DNA from: a virus
DNA: 64,000 nucleotides
Virus record (IMG/VR): IMGVR_UViG_3300027687_002091
Location: 1-64,000 of that record
Reading direction: 5' to 3' (one strand)
In this document: one piece after another, positions 53,384-62,871 of the stretch
Numbering within the stretch: position 1 is the first letter of the stretch
Layout: the number at the start of each line of letters is the position of its first letter
Notes under the pieces: generated by a model
The model's input: the letters and a program-made list of their open reading frames with translations, nothing else
Database searches by the model: none
Told to the model about the DNA's origin: nothing
Made by a program: the position numbers and the translations under genes

Positions 53384-55891
53384 ATGAGTGAAAAAGAGTA
53401 TATCGTAACTCTTAAAGAAGGTGTCGACTATGATGCATTTAATCGAGAGATGATTGCAGAAACAGGCGCCGGAGATATTCCAGGACGTACTGTTACTATA
53501 GCAGACGCAAGACTAGGTTCACAAAGAAATACACATTATATGTTGACTACTGACGAAGTAGATACTCTTAAAAACGACAGTAGAGTTTTAGATGTAGATC
53601 TTCCACCTGATCAAAATCCAAATATTGAAATTGGTATTCAATCAGTACAGACAGCAAATTTTAATAAGTCAAGTGCCGATAGCGGAGATTATCGAGACTG
53701 GGGTAAAATTAGACACAGTTTCTTTGAACAACAATATGCAAGTAACTCAACAAACACTAACCGTACGTTTGCAATGGACGGACAAGGTGTTGATGTTGTT
53801 ATACAAGATAGTGGGCTAGAATGTGGTCACCCTGAATTTTACATGGACGATACAGCAGAGTATGTTAGTACAACACTCGATGCTAACAGCACAAATGGTG
53901 CAGTGTTTGATAGAGAAGTCACAGTTCACGGATTAAAACTTGTTCCGGCAGGTGCAGTAGGCGGACAGTCAGCAGTGCCAGATGACTTTAGTAAAAAAGT
54001 TGCACAAGTTGTAAAACTATTAATTGATCCTACAGGCACACATATTAATCTTACACAACAAAAAAATCTAATAGCAACACTAAAAGGTGATGCTGGTACA
54101 TTCCATGCAGGTATGCCAACTGCACAAAGAATTGGTAACAGTGCAGGTTCAAGTTATTCACCTAACTGGCTAACTGATGCGGGCATTCCAAGTTATGCAG
54201 GATACCAAACATTTTTAGACTCACATGTGGCTAACGATATGGTATGGTATAATAATGCAAGCGGGCCTTCACCAACTACACAAGATAGTGAAATTGAAGA
54301 AGTTATGGAACACTTGTTTCATACAATACATTTATTTGGATTGCCAGGCGCAACTCCAGGTAGTGCAACAGGATTAAATTGGCTTGCTACAAATGCTGTT
54401 GGAGATAGTTGGAAAACAACTGAACTACATCTTGCAATGAAAGAAGCAATTGATGCAGGTAAGTTTGATCCAACCGACTATGCATCTAGCTGGGACACAA
54501 ATGCTGATTATGCAGAACTTGCATACAAAGAATATATGTACTTGCTTAACTGGGGCATGTGGGACATGAGTGAATTTTGGGATGGTGAAACTTTATCTCC
54601 TGAATGGACAGACGACATGCGTACACCGGCTGGTATTAGAACAAATAATCCACAAGGTTATCAACTTTTCAAAAAATACTTTATGCCTGTATTAAGCAAG
54701 CCAAGTTTTACAACATTGAAAAGTATCTTCAAAGGAAACGATCAAGGTAACGAAAACTATCTAGCATGGTCCGGTGCAAATAGAGTACATGAAATTAATT
54801 GGGCAGACGAAAGCGGAATAAGTTTTACACAGAGTGCAAATCATTATAGAGACTGGGACGGACACGGAACACATTGTGGTGGAACAGCAGTAGGTAAGAA
54901 CTTTGGTTGGGCTACAAAAGCAAGAATATTTAGTGTTAAAGTAAGTGGACTAGAAGGCACAGGTGATGCTGGTACTGGTATTAGTATTTCAAACGTGTAT
55001 GATTGTATTAAACAATGGCACATCAACAAAGAAGCAGATCCAATTACAGGAGTAAAACGTCCTACTATTGTAAACGCAAGTTGGGGATATAGCAGTAGCA
55101 TTGGTAATAGCTTTAATAACATTACAACTATTGTGTACAGAGGTACAACTTATAATAGCGGTAATGATGGTAGCTTTGGTGGAACAACTCATATGAGAGA
55201 TACCTATGGTTTTTATCCATACTATGCAAGTGGCTATTATAGATTTCCTGTAAGAGTATCTAGTGTAGATACAGACGTAAACGAATGTATTGCGGCAGGT
55301 GTACACATTTGCATTGCGGCAGGTAACAACAGTTTTAAAGCAGATCTAAGCACTGGCTTAGATTATAATAATATAGTATTTTCAAGTGGTGGAGCAAATG
55401 GAAACTACCATAGAGGTAGTTCACCTTTTAGTGATAATGCATTTATGGTAGGGTGTATGGACAGCACACCAGAAGATGAATCAGGTAATGTAGAAAAGAA
55501 AACAGGGTTTAGTACAACAGGTCCAGCAGTAAATATATTTGCGGCTGGTGAGAATATTGTTAGTGCAACTAGTACAACAAACAAATTTGGAGCGCCAAGT
55601 TATTTTGATAATGCTAACTTTAGGCAAACTAATATTAGCGGAACAAGTATGGCAAGTCCACAAGTATGCGGAGTAGGAGCATTGTACTTACAAGCAAGTC
55701 CAGAACTTACACCTGCACAACTACAAAATAAAATGAACAATGCTTCAAAAGCAATTTTGAAAGACGAAAATAATCTTACTAACTACGGTGATACTACAGA
55801 TATATGTGGTGCTGAAAATAGAATGTTGTTTAACAAATATAATCAACAAAAGCCATTTACCAGTAACATTGTAGCAATGAAGAAGCGATAA
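53384..55891 (+). CDS. Subtilisin-like (S8) serine protease in the fibre cluster
   Basis: 835 residues. The triad is visible: D142 in VDVVIQDSGLECGHPEF, H494 in WDGHGTHCGGTAVG, and S755 in ISGTSMASPQVCGVGALYLQ. The Asp-to-His distance of about 350 residues is far above the usual few dozen, showing a large insertion (about 150-485). N-terminal residues 1-90 look like an inhibitor-type propeptide (KEYIVTLKEGVDYDAFNREM). No signal peptide is seen. It may mature or shed fibre proteins, or act on host surface protein. Confidence 0.85.
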   Translation: MSEKEYIVTLKEGVDYDAFNREMIAETGAGDIPGRTVTIADARLGSQRNTHYMLTTDEVDTLKNDSRVLDVDLPPDQNPNIEIGIQSVQTANFNKSSADSGDYRDWGKIRHSFFEQQYASNSTNTNRTFAMDGQGVDVVIQDSGLECGHPEFYMDDTAEYVSTTLDANSTNGAVFDREVTVHGLKLVPAGAVGGQSAVPDDFSKKVAQVVKLLIDPTGTHINLTQQKNLIATLKGDAGTFHAGMPTAQRIGNSAGSSYSPNWLTDAGIPSYAGYQTFLDSHVANDMVWYNNASGPSPTTQDSEIEEVMEHLFHTIHLFGLPGATPGSATGLNWLATNAVGDSWKTTELHLAMKEAIDAGKFDPTDYASSWDTNADYAELAYKEYMYLLNWGMWDMSEFWDGETLSPEWTDDMRTPAGIRTNNPQGYQLFKKYFMPVLSKPSFTTLKSIFKGNDQGNENYLAWSGANRVHEINWADESGISFTQSANHYRDWDGHGTHCGGTAVGKNFGWATKARIFSVKVSGLEGTGDAGTGISISNVYDCIKQWHINKEADPITGVKRPTIVNASWGYSSSIGNSFNNITTIVYRGTTYNSGNDGSFGGTTHMRDTYGFYPYYASGYYRFPVRVSSVDTDVNECIAAGVHICIAAGNNSFKADLSTGLDYNNIVFSSGGANGNYHRGSSPFSDNAFMVGCMDSTPEDESGNVEKKTGFSTTGPAVNIFAAGENIVSATSTTNKFGAPSYFDNANFRQTNISGTSMASPQVCGVGALYLQASPELTPAQLQNKMNNASKAILKDENNLTNYGDTTDICGAENRMLFNKYNQQKPFTSNIVAMKKR

Positions 55892-55894
55892 ATA
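55887..55894 (+). promoter_or_regulatory. T4-late-like promoter box
   Basis: GATAAATA overlaps the protease stop, with AGGAG and ATG 55912 following. Confidence 0.5.
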
Positions 55895-55911
55895 TAGTAT
55901 AGGAGACTTAC

Positions 55912-56601
55912 ATGGCAATACAAACTATCAACATCGGAACTATTGCAAACGACGGTACAGGTGATGATCTACGTGAAGCGTTTGTAAAAGTAAATAGTAA
56001 CTTTACAGAACTTAACGCTAGAAGTACAGAATCAACAACTGTTGCTAACTTAGGCAGTGCTGGTGAAGGAGTGTTTGGACAAATAAGTGGTACCGAACTA
56101 CAATTTAAAAAGATTGTAGCTGGAACAGCAATTTCACTTGCCGCTGATGCTAACGCTATTACAATTAATAGTACATCAACAGGTCTTCCTAGCGTACAAA
56201 TTTTTGCAGACAACAACAATATTACACTAGATTCTAACGGTAATGCACTAACACTTGCAGGTGGTGGAACTACTACAACAAATTTAAGCGGAACTACACT
56301 TACTATTTCAAGTGTGACTTCTGTACAAACTGATACAGATCCTAAACTTACAGCAACGCTAAACGCACAAACAAACAATATTACTAATGTTGGTAATATG
56401 ACTGGTAACGTACATGGTCTTGATATAAGAACATTTGATGGAGTACAGCAATATCTAACATTAGACATGGGCGAAGCTGTTCCTACATTATTCACTAGCA
56501 CATTAGAATATCTAGCACACAACTTAGTTGTTGACTTTGACGATGGTAATGCAACGTTTACAGCATCAACAGCAGTTCTCGCAGATATGGGAACGCTATA
56601 G
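55912..56601 (+). CDS. Fibre protein with the shared N-terminal module
   Basis: 229 residues: MAIQTINIGTIANDGTGDDL, REAFVKVNSNFTELNA, then beta repeats (GTELQFKKIVAGTAISLAAD, LTLAGGGTTTTNLSGTTLTI) and a C-terminal part with YLTLDMGEAVPTLFTS. Good AGGAG site. A short fibre or collar component. Confidence 0.7.
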   Translation: MAIQTINIGTIANDGTGDDLREAFVKVNSNFTELNARSTESTTVANLGSAGEGVFGQISGTELQFKKIVAGTAISLAADANAITINSTSTGLPSVQIFADNNNITLDSNGNALTLAGGGTTTTNLSGTTLTISSVTSVQTDTDPKLTATLNAQTNNITNVGNMTGNVHGLDIRTFDGVQQYLTLDMGEAVPTLFTSTLEYLAHNLVVDFDDGNATFTASTAVLADMGTL

Positions 56602-56610
56602 GAGTTTTAA

Positions 56611-59568
56611 ATGGCGCAATTATGGACTGTTACCCCTGGGTACAACTTAGGTACATACCAAGAAAGTATTACACAAACTATTGCTTTACCAGTCGTAACT
56701 GGTTGTACACTTTCTCTTATTAGCGGAAAGTTACCTGGTGGATTACGGATTAGTGGTAATAGTTTATTAGGAACTCCGTTTGAAGTTAACAGATTAAAAA
56801 CATTTAAATTTGTTATACGTGCTGTTAAAAATAATCTTAAAGAAGATATAACATTACAATTAAAAATTAACGGTGCTGATGCACCAACCTGGATAACTTC
56901 AGAAGGACCGTTACCTGTTGGTCCTAACAATAGATTTTATATTTTAGATAGTAGTCCAGTAGATTTTCAACTACAAGTTATCGACCCTGACTTACCAGCA
57001 GGCGATACTATTGAATATTTCATTGGAGACAATGATGGAGAATTACCTCCAGGTATCGAACTAGGAAGAACAACTGGTAAACTCACTGGTGTTGTCGAAC
57101 CAATACTTGCATTAGAAAAAAGAGCTAGTGCTGGTTTCTTTGATAGTAATGTGTATGGTACATTTCCTTTTGATTTTGGTGTTAAGAGTGCTAACGGTTT
57201 TGAAAGTTATTATTATGATACAACATTTTATGATTATGCAGTTCCAACACAAAGTCCTAAAAAATTAAACAGGTATTATGAATTTGAAGTAAGTGCTAGT
57301 GATGGGGTTGTAATTGCAAAACGTAAGTTCCAAATATATCTTGTAGGAGATGATTTCTTAAGAACAGACAATACAATCATGCAACTTGCTACTGGTTTGT
57401 TTACAGTAGACAACACATATCTAAGAGCACCTGTTTGGTTAACACCAAGTGACTTAGGTTATCGTCGTGCTAATAATTATGTAACATTATTCCTTGATGT
57501 ATATGATCCTACAAGTAATCAAGGTATAATTAGTTTTACAGTTAAAAGCTCAAACGCAGACGGATCTACAAGTGCATTACCTCCAGGAATGACGATTGAT
57601 AGTACAACCGGAGAAATTGCAGGACGTATTCCTTATCAGCCAGCAGTTACTACAGAATATAAGTTTACAGTAGAAGCACTAAGACAAATTGGGTCTACAA
57701 CAAATACAACTACACAATCATTTGCAAACAACATAGGTGTTGGGCAAACTTGGAGTGGTGATGATAATGTAGCATTTACAGACCTTGCTGATAGTTTGTT
57801 TAACGGATTAGGAGCAACAGGTTGGATTGTATTTAATGATGTTCCTGTAACTGAAGCTGACGCAGGTGATAACAAAAGTTATAAAGCTATTGATATTATA
57901 GATAAATCTGTTTGGACTATAGAGAACGGAAGAGTAACATCTACATCAACAGACAAGTCTATAACTAAAATTGAAGTAGGTAGTGTAGACTTACTAAGAG
58001 GAAAATTTTTAGGAACTATTGCAAACATAGGTTATAAAACATATGACGCATTTGGAGCAACTGTTGCAAATAAAGTTGTTACAATGTCGTTTTATAGTTT
58101 TGACAAAAGAACATCATCACTAATAAATCCAACAGTAGCAAAAGACAAAGAGTTTACAGTTAAACTATTAGGCGAAGTTGAAAGTGCTATTACATGGAAT
58201 ACTGTTGCCGCACTAGGAAATCTTAGAGCTAACTTTGTTAGCACATTAACTGTTAGTGCTACAAGTAGTGTTCCTAATGCTGTTGTACTTTACACATTAG
58301 ATTCAGGTAGACTTCCGCCAGGACTTTCTCTTGCTATTGACGGACAGTTACAAGGAAAAATTAAACAGTTTGGTGAGCCTAGTAAGCCTGGACTTACTAC
58401 TATAGATAAAGCTACAACAACAACAACATTTGATGGTGCAACAACAACTATTGATAGAAAATATGTATTCACTGTAAAAGCACAAGACCAGTTCCAGTTT
58501 AGTGCAACAACAAGACAGTTTACTATTACAACAACTGATCCAGATGATACTCTTTATAGTAGTGTGTCAATGGTGCCTTTACTAAAGCAGACACAAAGAA
58601 ATATATTTAGAAACTTTATATCTGATCCTACTGTCTTTACCCCAGGAAGCATTTATAGACCAAACGACGAAACATTTGGATTGCAACCACAAATTAAAAT
58701 GTTAGCATATGCTGGTATTGAAACTAAAGCTATAGCAGAATTTGTTGCGGCAGTATCAAAGAATCATAAAAGAAAACAATATAAACTAGGAAGTGTTAAG
58801 AAAGCAATAGCAAAAACTCCTGGCAGTAACAGTACAGTTTATGAAGTAATTTATTTAGATGTTATTGATCCTGCAGAGCCTGATGTTGGTAAAGGTAAAA
58901 CAAATACTAGTTTTAATATTCAAACAAAAAACGAAGTTACAGTAGATAGTATACAATATTCTGTAACAGATGATAATACTGGCGTAGGCACAGGTGAAGG
59001 ATTTTTTGACTTAGGACTACGTGGCGGAGAAGGACTTAGTCCAGCTTCAACAGGAACACTATCTATTTTTACTAGACTAGGACCTGTGTCATTTGCTTCA
59101 GGTGGTAGTATTACAGTTGAGCTCCAAGATGGTAGTGTTATTAGTAGTCAAAGTATTGACGATAGTATTAGTTCAGATTCATTAAGATTACGTCCTTTAA
59201 CAAATACAATTAAAATTGATAGTGATGCTATAAAGATTAGTGATAGTAACGATCAAAGAAAGTATATTAGTAACATCACTAATATGAGAGACAGAATTAG
59301 AGCAGTAGGAAGTAACCTTAGAGAGTTTTATCCGTTGTGGATGCGTACTGCACAAACAGCAGGACAAGCAGAATTAGGCTTTAAACTAGCAATACCACTA
59401 TGTTACTGTAAACCAGGTGAAGCAGATAGTGTAATACTTAACATTAATAATAGTAATTTTAACTTTAAACAACTAGATATTGAAATTGAAAGATACAACA
59501 TCGACAGTACAGACGGTAATAGTAACGAGCAATATGTTCCGTTCGCAAACTACCAGTTCAATGTATAA
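56611..59568 (+). CDS. Virion structural protein with Ig-like (He_PIG) repeats
   Basis: 985 residues. Repeats with the pattern LPPGIELGRTTGKLTGVV, LPPGMTIDSTTGEIAGRIPY and LPPGLSLAIDGQLQGKI are typical of putative Ig (He_PIG) domains in extracellular and phage tail proteins. It starts AQLWTVTPGYNLGTYQESIT. The C-terminal 250 residues are less repetitive. Likely baseplate or fibre in the virion. The ATG follows AGGAG. Confidence 0.75.
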   Translation: MAQLWTVTPGYNLGTYQESITQTIALPVVTGCTLSLISGKLPGGLRISGNSLLGTPFEVNRLKTFKFVIRAVKNNLKEDITLQLKINGADAPTWITSEGPLPVGPNNRFYILDSSPVDFQLQVIDPDLPAGDTIEYFIGDNDGELPPGIELGRTTGKLTGVVEPILALEKRASAGFFDSNVYGTFPFDFGVKSANGFESYYYDTTFYDYAVPTQSPKKLNRYYEFEVSASDGVVIAKRKFQIYLVGDDFLRTDNTIMQLATGLFTVDNTYLRAPVWLTPSDLGYRRANNYVTLFLDVYDPTSNQGIISFTVKSSNADGSTSALPPGMTIDSTTGEIAGRIPYQPAVTTEYKFTVEALRQIGSTTNTTTQSFANNIGVGQTWSGDDNVAFTDLADSLFNGLGATGWIVFNDVPVTEADAGDNKSYKAIDIIDKSVWTIENGRVTSTSTDKSITKIEVGSVDLLRGKFLGTIANIGYKTYDAFGATVANKVVTMSFYSFDKRTSSLINPTVAKDKEFTVKLLGEVESAITWNTVAALGNLRANFVSTLTVSATSSVPNAVVLYTLDSGRLPPGLSLAIDGQLQGKIKQFGEPSKPGLTTIDKATTTTTFDGATTTIDRKYVFTVKAQDQFQFSATTRQFTITTTDPDDTLYSSVSMVPLLKQTQRNIFRNFISDPTVFTPGSIYRPNDETFGLQPQIKMLAYAGIETKAIAEFVAAVSKNHKRKQYKLGSVKKAIAKTPGSNSTVYEVIYLDVIDPAEPDVGKGKTNTSFNIQTKNEVTVDSIQYSVTDDNTGVGTGEGFFDLGLRGGEGLSPASTGTLSIFTRLGPVSFASGGSITVELQDGSVISSQSIDDSISSDSLRLRPLTNTIKIDSDAIKISDSNDQRKYISNITNMRDRIRAVGSNLREFYPLWMRTAQTAGQAELGFKLAIPLCYCKPGEADSVILNINNSNFNFKQLDIEIERYNIDSTDGNSNEQYVPFANYQFNV

Positions 59569-59572
59569 TGCT

Positions 59573-59580
59573 GATAAATA
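59573..59580 (+). promoter_or_regulatory. T4-late-like promoter box
   Basis: GATAAATA, 21 bases before ATG 59602, with GAGAGG as ribosome site. Confidence 0.5.
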
Positions 59581-59601
59581 ATAGCAACGAGAGGATAAAC
59601 T

Positions 59602-60207
59602 ATGGCAAGTAATATTAGTAACACAGGAATTAACAGTGATTTTCCTATAGCGGGACAAGATAATGACTCGCAAGGATTTCGTGATAATTTCACAACAATT
59701 AAGGCAAACTTTGTAGCGGCGAAAGCAGAGATTGAAGCAATACAAACTAACGGTGCAGTAAAGAATGCAGATAACAATTTCTTAGGAAACAGTATTATTA
59801 ATGCTGATTTAAAGAATACAACAGAAACTGCATATGTTGCTGGAGCAACTATTAATACTAGTCAAAATATTAACCTTGACAACGGTGCTTATCAAGAGTT
59901 TACAGTTGGTGCAGATATTACACTTACATTTGCTAACTGGTCAAGTACACTAGCAAGAACAGGTAGAATCCGTTTACATATTAAAAGTGATCAAGCGGCA
60001 GGTAGTGCTACTAATAGAACTATTACATTTGCAAGTAATGCAGGTGGTGGAACTGTTAAAACAAATACTAACTGGCCAACAGGTGATCTTACAGCAGTAA
60101 TTGGCGCTCCAGGTGCCGCTGAATCATCTAAGTACTATGCATTTGAATTTACTAGTTATGATAGTGGTGCAACTGTATGGGCAGAATACTTAGGAATTTA
60201 TCAGTAA
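59602..60207 (+). CDS. Virion structural protein with a module-like N-terminus
   Basis: 201 residues. NDSQGFRDNFTTIKANFVAA is a divergent version of the N-terminal module of neighbouring fibre genes. The rest is beta-rich (QEFTVGADITLTFANWSS, GRIRLHIKSDQ). The stop is directly followed by the next gene's ATG. Confidence 0.68.
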   Translation: MASNISNTGINSDFPIAGQDNDSQGFRDNFTTIKANFVAAKAEIEAIQTNGAVKNADNNFLGNSIINADLKNTTETAYVAGATINTSQNINLDNGAYQEFTVGADITLTFANWSSTLARTGRIRLHIKSDQAAGSATNRTITFASNAGGGTVKTNTNWPTGDLTAVIGAPGAAESSKYYAFEFTSYDSGATVWAEYLGIYQ

Positions 60208-60447
60208 ATGCATCCTTTTGCCGAAGATACTAAAGATATGACAGTATCTCAACTATATGATAAAGTTGCAGAATTAACTGGAAAGTATTTTGCAACTCAA
60301 AATCCTCAACTTCAAGAACAAATATCAACGTTTATTGAATACTATAAGCAAGAAGCTACCGTAAAAGAAGCCAAAAACCGACTTCAAGACAAAGAAAACC
60401 AACAAAATGGCAATTTAGATCTTGACAAACTGATTAATATCAGTTAA
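60208..60447 (+). CDS. Small helical phage protein
   Basis: 79 residues: FAEDTKDMTVSQLYDKVAEL and a charged helix (QEATVKEAKNRLQDKENQQN). Starts one base after the upstream stop without a clear ribosome site. Small helical proteins like this occur near structural genes in marine T4-like phages. Role unknown. Confidence 0.5.
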   Translation: MHPFAEDTKDMTVSQLYDKVAELTGKYFATQNPQLQEQISTFIEYYKQEATVKEAKNRLQDKENQQNGNLDLDKLINIS

Positions 60448-60450
60448 AAT
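60422..60450 (+). promoter_or_regulatory. Promoter with a hairpin in the spacer
   Basis: TTGACA (60422-60427), 17-base spacer, TAAAAT (60445-60450). The spacer holds the inverted repeat AACTGAT (60428-60434)/ATCAGTT (60439-60445). Confidence 0.6.
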
Positions 60451-60456
60451 ACATAT

Positions 60457-60987
60457 ATGCTAATGAAAACAGACACTCTAGGAATACCACGATTTACGAA
60501 TAAGGATCTAGTCGATATGATCTATACTGGTCATGCGGATAAAGTTCATGTGGTATTATGCGATACTTCAGACGATGTAGACAAGTTTAATACAGCAATG
60601 GAAGAACAAGGTATGAATCCATTGCAAAAATATATTCCACTAGATGTAGACGAAAAGACTTTTGACGGTGCGTTACAGTCAGAATGGTTTATGCCTGATG
60701 AATATAAAGAACTTAATGTATACAAGTATGTATTAGGTAAAGCACATACACCTTGTCCAGAAGACGTACAAAAGCGTATATGGGACGAAATGGAAGCATT
60801 TAAACAGCGTGACTTACATAACCTACTACGCTACATGATCTACTTAGTAGACTTTATGCGTGAGAATAATATTGTATGGGGTGTTGGTAGAGGTAGTTCA
60901 GTAGCAAGTTATGTTCTATATTTAATCGGTGTACATAAGATAGATTCAATCCAGTTTGACCTGGATTGGAGAGAGTTCTTGAGATAA
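60457..60987 (+). CDS. DNA polymerase III alpha-like fragment protein
   Basis: 176 residues (ATG 60457 or 60463). The C-terminal VWGVGRGSSVASYVLYLIGV and KIDSIQFDLDWREFLR match the DnaE palm segment (VGPGRGSGAGSLVAY... FDLLFERFLN) but stop just before the catalytic PDxD aspartates. The N-terminal part is not DnaE-like in an obvious way. It is a free-standing fragment, probably not a polymerase; a clamp-binding or regulatory role is possible. Confidence 0.62.
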   Translation: MLMKTDTLGIPRFTNKDLVDMIYTGHADKVHVVLCDTSDDVDKFNTAMEEQGMNPLQKYIPLDVDEKTFDGALQSEWFMPDEYKELNVYKYVLGKAHTPCPEDVQKRIWDEMEAFKQRDLHNLLRYMIYLVDFMRENNIVWGVGRGSSVASYVLYLIGVHKIDSIQFDLDWREFLR

Positions 60988-61012
60988 GTACATATATAAC
61001 CAGGAGACTAAA

Positions 61013-61405
61013 ATGGCAGTAAAACAAACAGGTCGAAAACAATACAAATCAATGCAGGGTAAACCTGTTGATATGGATTTGCTTAGACAAAGAAACGAAC
61101 TAACACCAGCAGTTGGTAATGCTCGTGTTAATGCAAGAGGCGATGAACTAGGTGCCGGCGGAAAGATTATTAAGAAGCGTGAAGACGTCTTACGTGACTT
61201 CTACGAAGATAATGTTGCTCCTACACAGTTTGAAGCATCAGAAAAAGCACCAGTAGTAGAGCCAACAGTTGAAGCAACAGAAGTTGAAACACCTAAGGCA
61301 CGATCTACTAAAGCAAAAACAGGCCAAACAAAAGCAGAAGCAAAAGAAGAAGCTGATGATTGGGTTGAAGATGCTGACGGTAACTTTGTACAAAGAGGTG
61401 ATTAA
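61013..61405 (+). CDS. Conserved phage protein with Lys/Glu/Ala-rich tail
   Basis: 130 residues. ARVNARGDELGAGGKIIKKR, EDVLRDFYEDN, then a low-complexity tail (TEVETPKARSTKAKTGQTKA) and WVEDADGNFVQRGD. CAGGAG precedes the ATG. The stop overlaps the next start. Function unknown; co-expressed with the co-chaperonin. Confidence 0.55.
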   Translation: MAVKQTGRKQYKSMQGKPVDMDLLRQRNELTPAVGNARVNARGDELGAGGKIIKKREDVLRDFYEDNVAPTQFEASEKAPVVEPTVEATEVETPKARSTKAKTGQTKAEAKEEADDWVEDADGNFVQRGD

Positions 61406-61869
61406 TGTCACTTGATATGAAAGCAATGGCGCAAGGTAAAAGAGGCGTTCAAGGAAAGATTGAGGCAGAAAGTATTCGCCCAATCCGGAACAGAGTATTA
61501 GTTCACAACATGTACTTCGGCGAACAAAAAACTGCAAGCGGTTTAATTCTTCGAAGTGACGATGGTGAGACTAGAGGCATTTATCCTCGTTGGGGACAAG
61601 TATATGCTAAAGGACCAGAAAACAAAGATCCTTACGAAATAGGTCATTGGATTTTAGTTGAGCACGGACGTTGGACTAGAGGACTTAATATCCATATTAA
61701 TGGTGACGAAGAACCAACTACTATTAGAATGGTCGAAGCCGAAAGTATCATGGGGTGGAATGAAGTAAAGCCGCAAGATAGTATTAGCATTGGTGAAGAA
61801 TATAGTTTAACTGGTGACACTGCTAAACCTGAAGACTTTGCAAACGCCCACGGGCAAATGAATCAATAG
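61405..61869 (+). CDS. GroES-like co-chaperonin (T4 gp31 type)
   Basis: 154 residues. ESIRPIRNRVLVHNMYFGEQ, a mobile-loop-like TASGLILRSDDGETRGIYPR and WGQVYAKGPENKDPYEIGHW match GroES/gp31. The rest is a C-terminal extension. It would cap host GroEL for folding of the phage capsid protein, as T4 gp31 does. Confidence 0.85.
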   Translation: MSLDMKAMAQGKRGVQGKIEAESIRPIRNRVLVHNMYFGEQKTASGLILRSDDGETRGIYPRWGQVYAKGPENKDPYEIGHWILVEHGRWTRGLNIHINGDEEPTTIRMVEAESIMGWNEVKPQDSISIGEEYSLTGDTAKPEDFANAHGQMNQ

Positions 61870-61883
61870 AGAAAGTAAATAAA

Positions 61884-62294
61884 TTGAAGAACGTAGACTT
61901 AAACAAGTATAAAGATTTCGTACGGGAAGTAACTAGTGAGCAATCTAACAACACAGATGCTCTTACTACAACTTTAAAAGAATTAGAAACTAACAGTGGT
62001 GTTAACATGGCACTACTACTAACAGGCTCGATTGGAATGGCGAGTGAAGGAGGCGAATTTGCTGAAATTGTTAAAAAATGTATTTTCCAAGGTAAACCTT
62101 TGGATGCAGACACAATCTTTCATGCTAAACGAGAACTTGGCGATATTGCTTGGTATTGGGTCAATAGTTGTCGGGCATTGGGTCTCGACCCTAATGACGT
62201 ACTAGAAGAAAACGTAAACAAACTAAAGTCACGATATCCAGGTGGCGAGTTTGATGTACACTACTCAGAGAATAGAAAAGAAGGCGACCTATAA
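61884..62294 (+). CDS. mazG: MazG-like nucleotide pyrophosphohydrolase
   Basis: 136 residues from TTG 61884. IGMASEGGEFAEIVKKCIFQ and HAKRELGDIAWYWVNSCRAL hold the ExxE...ExxD metal motif of all-alpha NTP pyrophosphatases. C-terminal VNKLKSRYPGGEFDVHYSEN is common in phage MazG-like proteins, which may adjust nucleotide pools or (p)ppGpp. Confidence 0.88.
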   Translation: MKNVDLNKYKDFVREVTSEQSNNTDALTTTLKELETNSGVNMALLLTGSIGMASEGGEFAEIVKKCIFQGKPLDADTIFHAKRELGDIAWYWVNSCRALGLDPNDVLEENVNKLKSRYPGGEFDVHYSENRKEGDL

Positions 62295-62295
62295 C

Positions 62296-62871
62296 TTGTT
62301 ACCAATATTAACTGACGTAGACGGTGTTCTCCTTAAATGGGAACCTGCATTTAGTAGCTGGATGGCTTCTAAAGGCTATACTGTAAAAACTCCTAACGTG
62401 TATAAGCAATCAACAAGATACGGTTTAGAACAAGATCTAGCAGATGACCTTGTAGAAAGATTTAACGAAAGTGCTTGGATGGGTTATCTTAAACCTATGG
62501 ACGGTTCAGTTGAATATGTTGATCGTTTAGGCAGACGAGGTTTTACGTTTGAATGCCTTACTAGTCAAAGCGAAGATAAGTGTGCAGGTGATATTCGCAG
62601 ATACAATCTAGAACAAGTGTTTGGCGATGAAGTAATTACAGACTGTACTTGTATTGCTACAGGTGCTGACAAAGATGAACACTTAAAGAAATGGGAACCT
62701 GGTCATTGGTGGATTGAAGATAAGCCTGCTAACTGTATTGCAGGACTCAAAGCAGGACACAAACCAATTCTAATTACACATCATTATAATAAAGATTTTG
62801 AGCATGAAGGTGTGCATAGAGCCAATACATGGGAAGATATATATAATATCATTATTAAGGTTGACAATTAA
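62296..62871 (+). CDS. HAD-like nucleotidase/phosphatase
   Basis: 191 residues from TTG 62296, one base after the upstream stop; longer upstream starts overlap mazG. ILTDVDGVLLKWEPAFSSWM is HAD motif I, FECLTSQSEDKCAGDI motif II, and WWIEDKPANCIAGLKAGHKP motif IV. Possibly a 5'-nucleotidase acting on deoxynucleotides beside MazG. The start codon is weak but in frame. Confidence 0.68.
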   Translation: MLPILTDVDGVLLKWEPAFSSWMASKGYTVKTPNVYKQSTRYGLEQDLADDLVERFNESAWMGYLKPMDGSVEYVDRLGRRGFTFECLTSQSEDKCAGDIRRYNLEQVFGDEVITDCTCIATGADKDEHLKKWEPGHWWIEDKPANCIAGLKAGHKPILITHHYNKDFEHEGVHRANTWEDIYNIIIKVDN

